Assembly (NCBI GenBank): GCA_013822735.1
Contig: PNKZ01000019.1
Span: 1-64,000, forward strand
DNA length: 64,000 bases
Source of the DNA: Pirellula sp.
GTDB lineage: Bacteria; Planctomycetota; Planctomycetia; Pirellulales; PNKZ01
Reading direction: 5' to 3'
Every line of letters begins with the position of its first letter. Position 1 is the stretch's first letter. Under the pieces are notes generated by a model. The model did not search any database, was not told the DNA's origin, and saw only the letters and a program-made list of their open reading frames with translations. The position numbers and the translations under genes were made by a program. This document shows, one piece after another, positions 1 through 9,300 of this stretch.

Positions 1-112
1 GGGGATGCGTTGCGAGGGCGGGGTCGCAGCTGTCATGAAGATATTTCCTTAAGGACGCAAGTATCGCGCAGAGTGTCGTATAGAAGACGGGTGAGATTCG
101 CACGCAGCGAAA

Positions 113-2929
113 CTACCTGCGAACGTAGCGGAACGGATAGGACTTCACGATTTCAATTACGATGCGATCGAAGCGATATCCGTCGGATTTTGCCGCGCGT
201 GCAATTTCGGAGACGGTGGGTAGGTCACAGATCGTAAGTCGTCGCGCTAACGCATAACTGAGCAAGTGCTCGATGAATCCACGAGTGAACTCGTCGGGGC
301 GGCTCATCAATGCCGCTTTGAACTCTGTGGGCCCATCGAACGAGCGGCCGTTCCATTCGCCGCGGGCGTCGACCGGTTGCGAGCCGTCGCGATCGCGCCG
401 CGCTCCGATCGCGTCGAATCGCTCCAATGCGAAACCCGGCGGGTCGAGTCGAATGTGGCACGAATAGCACGCGGGCTGCGAACGGTGCTGCTCAAAACGC
501 TGCCGAATGCTTTGTGCTGCGGCAGCCTCTTTCGTGTCGTTGTCGATCGCAAAGGCGACCTTAGGCTCCGTTGGCGGGCGATGGAAGATCGTTTCCAAGA
601 GCCAGGCGCCGCGCTTCACCGGACTTGTGCGAAACGGCAGCGACGTGACGGTCAACGGCCCGGCCATGGTCATGAATCCGCCGCGCGTCTTGTCGTTTAA
701 CCGGACGCGCGACCACACGTTGTTCTGATCTTTCGAAGCCGCCTTGATCTCGCGCGTCGGCTGACCGGGAATTATTGGAGCGTCCGATGACGGATTCGTC
801 GTGAGCGATTGTGCGTCGGCGATTTCGAGTCCGTAGAGCATTCTCAGTCGTGGGTTCAGCCACGTGTAATCGGCGTCGATGAATTCGAGGATGCTACGAT
901 CTTCGACCATCACGGTCTGGAAGAGCAACAAGGCTTCGATGAGCTGCGCACCGTGGAGCGTGTCCTTGCCTTGCGGCCCGGCGTAGAAGTTCCTGAAGAG
1001 TTCCGGATCGGGCTTGGCCGTATAGAGTTGGTCGAGTCGCAGCCACTGGGTTGCGAACGATTCGGCGAGTTCACGCGCTCGAGGGTCGTGGAGCATCCGA
1101 CGCGTTTGGGCTTCGAGCGTTTGAGGATTGTGCAGCGCGCCGCTGCGAGCGACCGACAGCAGTTCGTCGTCGGGCATCGAGGCCCAGAGAAAGTACGCGA
1201 GCCGATTGGCGAGCGAGAACGAACCAAGCGGCTGTACGGCCGGTTCACCGTCGGGCGCGTGTTCGGCCAGGTACAAGAATCGGGGAGACGACAAGATCGC
1301 TTGCACCGCAGCGCGCATCGCATCGGCGTCAGACTTGCCCGACCGGCGCGATGTTTCTAGAAGCAAGGAATACCGACCGAATTCTTCGTCGTCAACGTTC
1401 GAGCGAAACGCGCGTTCGATAAATCTTTTCAATCTCTCCTGCGGTGGCGGCAGTTCTTTCGATATACGGCGTGGTGCGGTCGGAACTTTCGTCGGCTGCA
1501 GCGGAGGTGACTTCGGCAGCGGCCGGCCGTTGGTAATGAACCCGATGTCGTCGATCAGCACATAGTCGCCGCTGAATTGTGAACCATCGACGACCAAGGA
1601 CTTGATAAGCTCGCCGGGATGAGCGGTGAAGCTATAGAACGTCGTGCCTCGAGGACCGGCTGCGATGTGGGCGGTGAGTTTAGTTTCGGTGTCGTCGGTT
1701 AGTCGCGCGGCAACGGCAACGTCGCCCGAGTGTCCTTTGCGTCCGACGACACAGACGCCTGCATGCACGACCCCTTCGTCCTCCTCACCCCCTTCGAGCT
1801 TGAACGTCAGTTCATATGTCTTGGCGTTCTTCACTTTGTTGGCGATTAGGGCGTTGCCCGACACCGCCTCAGCCGTGGCGAATGAAACCAGCCATAAGTC
1901 CTCGTTGGGATTGATAGTCAGCGTTTTGGCACCATTGCCGAACGGGACTTGAATCGTCGCGCCCTTGCCGGCCACGGTGGTGTTGGTCGCGCCGGCTGCG
2001 ACATCGAAGACCCCTCCCGTCCCGTCGCGAAATGATTCGCCGAGGTCTTCAAAAAACCGACCGAGCACATTGTCGGCACTGCCCGTGGCTTTGGTAAGCT
2101 GCTTGATGTTAGGAGCATAAACTCCCACGGCAAGCGATACGGGGCTGCCGGGGTTCGCGGCTTTGACTTTGTTAGTCGCCACGAGCGGTAGGGGATCGAT
2201 GCCCAGCAATGCGGCGAAATTGGAGCTCAGTTGCGGCAGCGTGGGGTGGTTGACGATCTCACCGGCAAGCGTGACGTATTTCTCCAACATCAGTGCATCG
2301 AAATTGCCGGCCTCGCCCCAATTGCGATAACCGTGCTCGGCCCGATTGTCGGCGGGAAGGCCCGATTTGGGGAGCAGCACCGGATACTTCGCCCCGTACT
2401 CGCGGAGTTTGACCTCCAACCGGTCGCCGAACTTGCCGTTCGCCGGGCTAGAGTAACTGCGGTCGGCTAGCGGCAGTCGCTCGGGAAACATGAACACATC
2501 GATGTCGAGTCCCAGCAGATCGCGAACCGTGTTGTTGTATTCCAGTCGTGTCAATCGCCGCAGCACAGGCTTGCCCGGATCGCGAGCGCCGAGTTGCGGG
2601 TCGGGCCGAGCAGCGATATCGGCGATCCATGCGAGAATCAGCCGACGCTCCGCGGCAGTCGGTTGCGAGGTCTCCTTCGGCGGCGGCATCTGCAGCGACT
2701 CGACCTTGTCGTAGACGGCTGCCCAAACTTGTCGATCGCGCATCACGTCGGCTTCGCTGCGGAACCGTTCGAGGTTCAAGCCTCCTTCCGCCTCGTCCGA
2801 ATCGGCATGGCACGTGAAGCAATGCGTTTGCAACACCGGCAACACTTCACGTGTGTAATCGGCGCTCCATCCGGATTGCGGTCGACTGAGGACGGCAATC
2901 GTAAATAAGAAGATGAGTCGACGAATCAT
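113..2929 (-). CDS. DUF1592-family diheme secreted protein
   Basis: The 938-residue protein has a Sec-type leader (about residues 1-22) and a planctomycete cytochrome-c module with the heme motif C37-x-x-C40-H41. It then follows the usual DUF1587, DUF1595, DUF1592, DUF1588, DUF1585 order; a second heme motif, CYSCH, lies at 821-825 inside the DUF1588 part (followed by the typical LDPPGFALE-like stretch). Between DUF1587 and DUF1595 sits a long insertion (about residues 180-480) ending in a beta-rich stretch that looks like a carbohydrate-binding or jelly-roll module. Family members are exported and of unproven function, often assumed to link electron transfer with polymer degradation. Its ATG overlaps the stop of the upstream DUF1501 gene (ATGA at 2926-2929), so translational coupling is likely. 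It is the last gene of the cluster visible in the window. Confidence 0.93.
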   Translation of the reverse strand: MIRRLIFLFTIAVLSRPQSGWSADYTREVLPVLQTHCFTCHADSDEAEGGLNLERFRSEADVMRDRQVWAAVYDKVESLQMPPPKETSQPTAAERRLILAWIADIAARPDPQLGARDPGKPVLRRLTRLEYNNTVRDLLGLDIDVFMFPERLPLADRSYSSPANGKFGDRLEVKLREYGAKYPVLLPKSGLPADNRAEHGYRNWGEAGNFDALMLEKYVTLAGEIVNHPTLPQLSSNFAALLGIDPLPLVATNKVKAANPGSPVSLAVGVYAPNIKQLTKATGSADNVLGRFFEDLGESFRDGTGGVFDVAAGATNTTVAGKGATIQVPFGNGAKTLTINPNEDLWLVSFATAEAVSGNALIANKVKNAKTYELTFKLEGGEEDEGVVHAGVCVVGRKGHSGDVAVAARLTDDTETKLTAHIAAGPRGTTFYSFTAHPGELIKSLVVDGSQFSGDYVLIDDIGFITNGRPLPKSPPLQPTKVPTAPRRISKELPPPQERLKRFIERAFRSNVDDEEFGRYSLLLETSRRSGKSDADAMRAAVQAILSSPRFLYLAEHAPDGEPAVQPLGSFSLANRLAYFLWASMPDDELLSVARSGALHNPQTLEAQTRRMLHDPRARELAESFATQWLRLDQLYTAKPDPELFRNFYAGPQGKDTLHGAQLIEALLLFQTVMVEDRSILEFIDADYTWLNPRLRMLYGLEIADAQSLTTNPSSDAPIIPGQPTREIKAASKDQNNVWSRVRLNDKTRGGFMTMAGPLTVTSLPFRTSPVKRGAWLLETIFHRPPTEPKVAFAIDNDTKEAAAAQSIRQRFEQHRSQPACYSCHIRLDPPGFALERFDAIGARRDRDGSQPVDARGEWNGRSFDGPTEFKAALMSRPDEFTRGFIEHLLSYALARRLTICDLPTVSEIARAAKSDGYRFDRIVIEIVKSYPFRYVRR

Positions 2930-4326
2930 GCCAGAATATCCTTGACGACGGTGCCGTAGACGTCGGTCAGGCGGAAGTCGCGTCCGGCATAACGATACGT
3001 GAGCCGTTCATGATCGACACCGAGCAAGTGCAACAGGGTCGCATGCAGGTCGTGCATGTGGACTTTGTTCTCGACCGCTAGGTAACCGAACTCGTCGGTC
3101 GCGCCGTGGCTATAACCCGGTTTCACGCCGCCGCCCGCCATCCAGATCGTGTAGCCGTGGGGATTGTGATCGCGGCCCGGTGCACCGCGGTCGATCTGCG
3201 CGACGGGCGTGCGACCGAATTCTCCGGCACACAATACGAGCGTGTCCTCAAGCAGACCGCGACTTGAAAGGTCTTCGAGTAGTGCCGCGATCGGTCGATC
3301 CGTCTTGGCGGCGCTCTGCGGCAGCTCTTTTTCGATATCGCCGTGATGATCCCAATGATAGCCGGTGGAAACCTGTACGAACCGGACGCCGGCCTCGGCT
3401 AGTCGCCGCGCGAGCAGACATTGTCGTCCGAAGCCGTCGGTCGGCTCACTGCCGATGCCGTAAAGTTCGTGCGTGGCGGCGGTTTCGCGTGAAAGATCGA
3501 GTACTTCCGGAGCGACCGATTGCATTCGGTACGCCAACTCGTAGCTCGCGATCACGCCGTCGATCCGTTCGTCGCGCTCGGCCTGTTTGAGGTGCTCGCG
3601 ATTGAGCGCCTGGACGATGTCAAGTTGTTCGCGCTGCCGCGTCGCGCTCAAGCGAGCATCTTCGAGATAACGAATCTGCGGTAAGCGATCGGGCGTACCG
3701 GTCAACCGGATCGGAGTCGCTTGATGCTTCGCCGGCAGAAAGGCGTTGCCGTACAAGCGGACTCCGCCGTGCATCGAAGGATAATCGATGCTGACGAATC
3801 CGGGCATGTTCTCGTTCTCAGAACCGAGACCGTAATGCACCCAGGAACCGACGCTGGGGCGCACGAGGGCCGCCGTACCGCTATGCAGGTTGAGCACGGC
3901 TTGGCCGTGAGCCTCGCCTTCGGTGTGTAGGCTCTTGATGAAGCAGATCCGATCGACTTGCTTGGCCAGTTCGGGAAACAATTCGCTCACCCACTGACCG
4001 CACTCGCCGTACTGTCGCCAGTTCCATTTCGGGGCGAACACCTTGCCGAGTCGGTCGGGCCGAATAAGTCCGGGGAGATTAAAGGGAAGCGGTTTGCCGT
4101 GCTCTTTGACCAGACTTGGTTTGTAATCGAACGAGTCCATCTGCGACACGCCGCCGTGCATAAACAGAAAGATCACCCGTTTGGCGCGAGCCGGAAAGTG
4201 CACGGCTGACACGTTTGGCGCGGCACGTGCTGCTTCGAGCCCGGTCAATGCCAGGTAACCGAAGCCGCACGCCGCGGATTGCAGCATGCTGCGTCGCGAA
4301 CAGCGCGATGAGGAAGAAACATTCAT
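2926..4326 (-). CDS. DUF1501 family secreted protein
   Basis: A sulfatase-fold-like DUF1501 protein of 466 residues. The N-terminus (MNVSSSSRCSRRSML) is a twin-arginine leader with a hydrophobic core and Ala-rich cleavage region near residue 37. The family signatures GEFGRTP and a His-Asn-Pro-His stretch near the C-terminus are present; DUF1501 resembles alkaline-phosphatase superfamily enzymes but has no established reaction. A TTG at 4359 would give a longer form overlapping the upstream stop; I chose the ATG at 4326 because it sits directly before the twin-arginine signal. In planctomycetes DUF1501 genes normally follow DUF1549/DUF1553 genes, exactly as here (29-base gap), which suggests the two products act together in the periplasm. 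Confidence 0.93.
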   Translation of the reverse strand: MNVSSSSRCSRRSMLQSAACGFGYLALTGLEAARAAPNVSAVHFPARAKRVIFLFMHGGVSQMDSFDYKPSLVKEHGKPLPFNLPGLIRPDRLGKVFAPKWNWRQYGECGQWVSELFPELAKQVDRICFIKSLHTEGEAHGQAVLNLHSGTAALVRPSVGSWVHYGLGSENENMPGFVSIDYPSMHGGVRLYGNAFLPAKHQATPIRLTGTPDRLPQIRYLEDARLSATRQREQLDIVQALNREHLKQAERDERIDGVIASYELAYRMQSVAPEVLDLSRETAATHELYGIGSEPTDGFGRQCLLARRLAEAGVRFVQVSTGYHWDHHGDIEKELPQSAAKTDRPIAALLEDLSSRGLLEDTLVLCAGEFGRTPVAQIDRGAPGRDHNPHGYTIWMAGGGVKPGYSHGATDEFGYLAVENKVHMHDLHATLLHLLGVDHERLTYRYAGRDFRLTDVYGTVVKDILA

Positions 4327-4355
4327 GGCGAAGGAGGTCTCGGCGCGTTGGCGGT

Positions 4356-6797
4356 TCAATCTAGGAATTGAAACTGAGTGGAGCTCATGATCGCCTGACA
4401 GAGCTTGGCGAGATCATGGATCGTAGGTCCCGGCGGGCCTTCAAACTGACGCTGCAAGTAATCGGTTAACAACTGGCGTTCGGCGGCGGTCGGACGACGT
4501 TTGAGAAGCGACTCAAACGTTCGACTTACCAACGGCCCGATCTCCGTCGTCGGCTCAAGGGGCGCCAACCGCTCGGCCGTCGCCCGTGCTGCGTCTTGCA
4601 CGAACGGCGAGTTCAAGAAGTACAATGCCTGCGGAGCGACGGTCGTGACGGGGCGGCGGCCGGTCGACGTGCTCGGATCGGCGAAGTCGAACACCTGCAG
4701 GACGTCGGCTTCGAGATTGCGAATGATCGGCTGATACACGGTCCGCCGGGGATCGACCACTCCGAGCTCTGCGGCGTCATCGCCCGAGAGATCTTTCAGC
4801 GGCAGCGACGGCACGAGGCTGTCGGCCGGACTTAGATCGAGCCTTCCCGCCGCCAGCAACAGCGTATCGCGAATCTCCTCGGGCTCGAGACGCCGCTTGT
4901 TTTGCCGCCAAAGCAAGCGATTCTCGGGATCGACCTTCATCGCGTCGTCCGAATAGCAGGTGCTCATTCGATACGCTCGGCTGGTAACCAGTTCGCGGAC
5001 GAGCGGCTTCAGTCGCCATCCGCCGTCGACGAACTGCCGAGCTAGCCAATCGAGCAACTCGGGATGCGTGGGGAGCTCGCCGCGCGGGCCGACGTTGTCG
5101 ACGCTTCGTACAATTCCCTCGCCGAAGAGACGTTGCCAGACGTGATTGACGTAGACCCGCGCGGTCAGCGGGTTGTGACGCGACGTGATCCACTCGGCCA
5201 GCTCGCGCCGGCCGCTTTCGCGAGCCGATACGGTCGGCTGATCGGCATAGGCCGCGACTTGCAAGAACCCGCGCGGCACGATACCGCCCCGAGCCGACGG
5301 CACGCCTCGGACTCGCAGCGCTTCGTCGTGAGGCGTTGCCGATTCGCGAACCGCCTCGGCATAGGGCGGAAGTTGCGATTCCAGCTCCGCGTGACGCGCC
5401 GAATAGCGGGCGAGATCTGCACGCAGCTTCCGCAACTCATTCTCACGTTCAGGGTAAGCTGTTGTTATGGAGTTGCCGTCTTGGCCCGCTTCCAACGTCG
5501 CAATCTTCTTGGCCAGCTCGTATTTCTTCTGGCCCGACTTGACCCATTCGTAGCGATGCTCGGCAAGAAACTGCTGCAACTTTACATCGTTGCCGGATCC
5601 GAGTCCGCGACGCGACCAGTCACTTTCGTCTTCCTTGGCTCCTCCCAATCGATCGTCGAGCGTGACCGTGCTGCTGAAGATGCCTGCCAAGGCGTAGTAG
5701 TCGCGCTGCGGGATCGGATCGAACTTGTGATCATGACAACGGGCACACCCCAACGTCAGCCCCAGGATCGCCTTGCCGATCACGTCGATCTGTTCGTCGA
5801 CGACGTCGAGCGTGAGTTGTTCCTTGTCGAACTCGCCGAGCACTTTCGAGCCCAGCATCAAGAAGCCGGTGGCGATCAAGTTGTCGTCGCGCTCGGCTTG
5901 TGATTGGTAGGGAAGCAGGTCGCCGGCGATCTGCATCGTCAGGAAACGATCGACGGGCAGATCTTCGTTGTGCGCGGCGATGACCCAATTGCGATAGCGC
6001 CAGGCCTGCGGGAACGGCGGATTGAAACTCGAACCGTTACTGTCGGCGTAGCGCGCTAGGTCGAGCCAATGTCGGCCCCATTTTTCGCCGAATTGCGGCT
6101 CGGCCAGCAAGCGATCCGCCGCGGCTTCGACGGCGGTCTGCAGATCGCGTTGTGCCGCTTCCTCAAATTGAACGATCTCATCGGCCGACGGCGGAAGCCC
6201 CGTCAGGTCGTAACTCAAGCGCCGCAACAATCGCCGCGGCTCCGCGTCGGGCGCAGGCTGCAACTGCTTCGCCTCGAGCGCGGAGAGTAAAAAACGATCG
6301 CTCGTACGTTTCGCCCAATCGGTCGTCGTCGGTTGCGGAACGGCCGGCGACCGCACGGGCCGGAAAGCCCAAAAGTTCCGTCCCGCCGCTATGTCGATTC
6401 CCGCCGGACGAACCATCGATGCGTCCACCGTACGCGGATCCGGGGCGCCGCGCAGCACCCATTCGCGCAAGATCGCGATCTCCGCCGCAGGCAGCTTTCC
6501 CGCCGGCGGCATCTCGTACCCTTCTTCGCGATATTCGACGGCGCGGATCAACAGTGATTCGTCGGGCCGACCCGACTCGATCGCGGTACCGGAATCTCCG
6601 CCGCGTTGCCAACCGCCGCGCGAGTCGAGCGATAAACCTCCTTTGGCCTTGGTCGCGGAGTGGCATTCCAAGCATCGCGTCACGAGTAGCGGCCGCACCT
6701 TCGTTTCGAAGAACTTCATGTCTGCGGCACTCGGTTCGGCGGCACGAAGCTCCGTCACCAGCAAAAGACTCCCCAAGAAAAGTGCGACCGACTTCAT
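4356..6797 (-). CDS. DUF1549/DUF1553 diheme secreted protein (PSD1 type)
   Basis: The 813-residue protein starts with a Sec leader (about residues 1-19) and a planctomycete cytochrome-c domain carrying C42-x-x-C45-H46, followed by DUF1549 with a second heme motif (CARCH within GCARCHDHKFDPI) and a C-terminal DUF1553 domain ending in the family-typical FQFLD. I chose the ATG at 6797 over a longer reading because the leader starts there and the ATGA at 6794-6797 overlaps the stop of the upstream SGNH hydrolase gene. It forms the standard DUF1549/DUF1553-DUF1501 pair with the next gene. The biochemical role is unknown; two covalent c-hemes in an exported protein imply electron transfer. Confidence 0.94.
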   Translation of the reverse strand: MKSVALFLGSLLLVTELRAAEPSAADMKFFETKVRPLLVTRCLECHSATKAKGGLSLDSRGGWQRGGDSGTAIESGRPDESLLIRAVEYREEGYEMPPAGKLPAAEIAILREWVLRGAPDPRTVDASMVRPAGIDIAAGRNFWAFRPVRSPAVPQPTTTDWAKRTSDRFLLSALEAKQLQPAPDAEPRRLLRRLSYDLTGLPPSADEIVQFEEAAQRDLQTAVEAAADRLLAEPQFGEKWGRHWLDLARYADSNGSSFNPPFPQAWRYRNWVIAAHNEDLPVDRFLTMQIAGDLLPYQSQAERDDNLIATGFLMLGSKVLGEFDKEQLTLDVVDEQIDVIGKAILGLTLGCARCHDHKFDPIPQRDYYALAGIFSSTVTLDDRLGGAKEDESDWSRRGLGSGNDVKLQQFLAEHRYEWVKSGQKKYELAKKIATLEAGQDGNSITTAYPERENELRKLRADLARYSARHAELESQLPPYAEAVRESATPHDEALRVRGVPSARGGIVPRGFLQVAAYADQPTVSARESGRRELAEWITSRHNPLTARVYVNHVWQRLFGEGIVRSVDNVGPRGELPTHPELLDWLARQFVDGGWRLKPLVRELVTSRAYRMSTCYSDDAMKVDPENRLLWRQNKRRLEPEEIRDTLLLAAGRLDLSPADSLVPSLPLKDLSGDDAAELGVVDPRRTVYQPIIRNLEADVLQVFDFADPSTSTGRRPVTTVAPQALYFLNSPFVQDAARATAERLAPLEPTTEIGPLVSRTFESLLKRRPTAAERQLLTDYLQRQFEGPPGPTIHDLAKLCQAIMSSTQFQFLD

Positions 6798-7771
6798 GGC
6801 GACTCCTTCGTGGTCGCAAGTCGATGATCGCAATCTTGCCAGGTTTCCCAGGCTACCGTCTCCAAATAGCGGGCCGTCGGCTCGTCGACCGTCGCGTCGC
6901 GACTCTTGGCCATGTTGCGATACATCCACTTGGGCATCTTCGCCTGATACGCATCGGGTTTGAATTGAGCGACCAATTGGTCGACGACGGCCGTTTCTTG
7001 CTCACTCGCCGGTTTAGACAATCCATGCGGCCAGACATGGTAGTGGCGCGGCAGCGCGCCGACCGGGGACTCGCGCGTCAAAGCGGCGTAGAAACAAGCC
7101 AAGTTCAAGAAGTGTCCGAGGTCTCCCGGATGAGCACCGTCTTGGGGATGTTGCAAAGCCAAATCGGGTCGCTCACGAAATACGCGCGCCCAAGCCGACG
7201 AACACGGCGCGAACGTGCGAATGCGGTTTTTCACCGCCAACTCGAAGATTCGCTCGCGTCCTTCGGCTTCACGGTCGGTCTTACCCCAACCCATCTCATA
7301 GAAAACAGGTTCGCCGCCGGCGGCGCGAATCGCTGCACAATATTTCGTTACTGCATCAGCATGGGCTTGTCCGTCGCCCGTCGGATCATCGTCTCCCATG
7401 ATGAACCGACACACGACCATCAGCGAAACAAAGTCGAATCGCTCGTCGCGCACTTTTTCCAGAAACGTCTGCGTCGGCTTGACGCCGTATTCGTAATTCT
7501 TGAATCCCGGCTCGGCGTAAATGCGAATATCGCTGCCGCTGCGGCCGACGATCTCGGCAGCGACCTTACGGCCCGGCTGTTGATAAATCCGGCGGTCAAC
7601 GAGCTTCGCAACCTCGCGGGGAAGATCGTTCCAGTAGGCACTGCTACTGCCGGCGAAGAGTAAGCGGATCGGTGCGGCTTCGTCGGCCATGCATGGCGGC
7701 GACGAGACCGCGGCCGACACGACGAGCGCGCTGCAGATGAGGCGAATTGAATAGTTGCAGCGAGGCATCAT
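6794..7771 (-). CDS. SGNH/GDSL-type hydrolase, secreted
   Basis: A 325-residue exported protein with a leader of about 29 residues. The block-I-like sequence FAGSSSAYWND (about residues 39-49) places a Ser at the nucleophile position and DGAHPGDLGH near residue 215 matches the block-V Asp-x-x-His, so the fold is SGNH-like. Such enzymes deacetylate or de-esterify polysaccharides; the substrate here cannot be told. The block III Asn is not obvious, so activity is not certain. The gene overlaps the following DUF1549/DUF1553 gene by ATGA, and is separated from the upstream DUF1552 gene by 173 bases, the largest gap in the cluster, which may hold an internal promoter. ATG at 7768 is an equally possible start. 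Confidence 0.85.
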   Translation of the reverse strand: MMPRCNYSIRLICSALVVSAAVSSPPCMADEAAPIRLLFAGSSSAYWNDLPREVAKLVDRRIYQQPGRKVAAEIVGRSGSDIRIYAEPGFKNYEYGVKPTQTFLEKVRDERFDFVSLMVVCRFIMGDDDPTGDGQAHADAVTKYCAAIRAAGGEPVFYEMGWGKTDREAEGRERIFELAVKNRIRTFAPCSSAWARVFRERPDLALQHPQDGAHPGDLGHFLNLACFYAALTRESPVGALPRHYHVWPHGLSKPASEQETAVVDQLVAQFKPDAYQAKMPKWMYRNMAKSRDATVDEPTARYLETVAWETWQDCDHRLATTKESP

Positions 7772-7944
7772 ACTTCCGAGAGCGGAATGTGGATTGGTAT
7801 TTGTTCGCCAAGGATTTCAAGCGTGCGGCGGCCGACTCATGGAACGCGTCGCCCGCGGGACTGCCGAGGAGCATTCGTTGATTGCAAGCCGCTGCATGGC
7901 GACGAGAAGACCGCAGGTGATGCTCGTTCGGCTCACAATCATCA

Positions 7945-9297
7945 TCAATTCAATCCCTTCAATTCGCCGACGCTATCCCCGAATCTTTCCAACGGTACGC
8001 CCATACGGCGGGCGAGGGAAAGATAGAGATTACAGGCACGTTGTTCCTCGGCGGGCCGCCGGCCTGCGTCCACACAACGTCCGCCGGCGATGGTGCCGCC
8101 GCCGTGGCCGGCGAGAATCATCGGGAGGTTGCGGCCGTCGTGGCTGTCGCCGTTGAACATGTTGCTGCCGAATTGGAGCATCACGTTGTCGAGCAGCGTG
8201 GTACCTTCCCCTTCGTCCACTTGCTTCATTTGTCCCATCAGATAAGCGAGTTGCTCGACGTGGAACTGATTGATGCGTTGATACGAAGCGAGCTTCTTCG
8301 GGTCTTCCTTATGATGCGAAATGCCGTGCAACTGTTCGTTGAGCACGCCGTCGAGAAATCCGAACTTCATGTGCGACACGTCACGGTTGAAGATCAGCGT
8401 GGCGACGCGGGTCTTGTCCATACGCCAGGCGAGCAGGATGAGATCGAGCATCATCCGCATATGTTCGCTTACATCTTGCGGTAGTTCGGCGGCGGGGCGT
8501 TTCATATTCGGCTTGGCCAAAGTAGGCCGCCAGCCTTCGAGGCGCTCTTCCTTAGCCGCACGCTCGATGCGCAGTTCGAGATCGCGCACGCTTTCGAGAA
8601 AAGCGTCGAGCTTCTGCCGATCGTGCGCGCCGAGGTCGCGACGCACGTCTTTCGAATGTGCGAGCACGGCATCGAGCACGCTCTTGTCGCGCAGTAAACC
8701 ACTGGTGTCGAAGAGCCGGTCGAAAACAGCGCGTGGATAAACCTCGGGGGCAATGGGCGTGTTTTTCGATGACCACGAGACAGTGCCGTAATAAACGCTC
8801 GGTACGCCGCTACGAAGTCCCGACTCGGCAGGCTCGACCGCCAGTACGAGGCTAGGCACCGAAGTTTCCTTGCCGGCGTGTCGCGCGATGACCTGATCGA
8901 TCGACTCGCCCCCTTCGGGAATCAAGGTCTCGCGAAATTGCGCACCGCTCAAGTAATTGGAAAACAACGGCCAGTGCGGACCGCTGGTATTGTTGTAGAC
9001 GTGTAGGTTACGCAAGACCGTAATATCGCGTTTGAACGGGGCGAGCGGCTGCAGCGTGCTGGAAAGCTCCATCGCGTCGCCGTCGCCGTTCGCCCGCCAC
9101 TCGTGCGGATTCACGCCGTTGGCGAACAGCAGGCAACCATAGCGCACAGGCGCCTTGGCCTTCATTGCGGCAGTCGTCGATTCCCCCACCGCGCGAGCCT
9201 GCGACCAGACGAGCGAAGGCAGCCACGGCAGGGCAAGCGCGGCTCCGGCTCCGCGCAGCAAGGTGCGTCGGGTGAGAACTGCGGGAGGGTTCTTCAT
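7945..9297 (-). CDS. DUF1552 family protein, twin-arginine exported
   Basis: The 450-residue product begins with a clear twin-arginine leader (TRRTLLRG followed by an Ala/Leu core up to about residue 32). The body matches DUF1552: an early YGCLLFANGVNPHEW stretch, a central LRDLELRIE-type helix, an HMKFGF motif and the C-terminal MLQFGSNMFNGDSHDGRNLP signature, which resembles the DUF1501/alkaline phosphatase fold. Its start is only 3 bases after the stop of the upstream DUF1592 gene, the usual DUF1592-DUF1552 couple of planctomycetes. The function is undetermined. Confidence 0.93.
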   Translation of the reverse strand: MKNPPAVLTRRTLLRGAGAALALPWLPSLVWSQARAVGESTTAAMKAKAPVRYGCLLFANGVNPHEWRANGDGDAMELSSTLQPLAPFKRDITVLRNLHVYNNTSGPHWPLFSNYLSGAQFRETLIPEGGESIDQVIARHAGKETSVPSLVLAVEPAESGLRSGVPSVYYGTVSWSSKNTPIAPEVYPRAVFDRLFDTSGLLRDKSVLDAVLAHSKDVRRDLGAHDRQKLDAFLESVRDLELRIERAAKEERLEGWRPTLAKPNMKRPAAELPQDVSEHMRMMLDLILLAWRMDKTRVATLIFNRDVSHMKFGFLDGVLNEQLHGISHHKEDPKKLASYQRINQFHVEQLAYLMGQMKQVDEGEGTTLLDNVMLQFGSNMFNGDSHDGRNLPMILAGHGGGTIAGGRCVDAGRRPAEEQRACNLYLSLARRMGVPLERFGDSVGELKGLN

Positions 9298-9300
9298 AAA

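Noticed and set aside
10-237. Small plus-strand frame at the left edge
   Set aside because: Overlaps the 3' end of the DUF1592 gene in antisense and is Arg/Ser-rich without any likeness.
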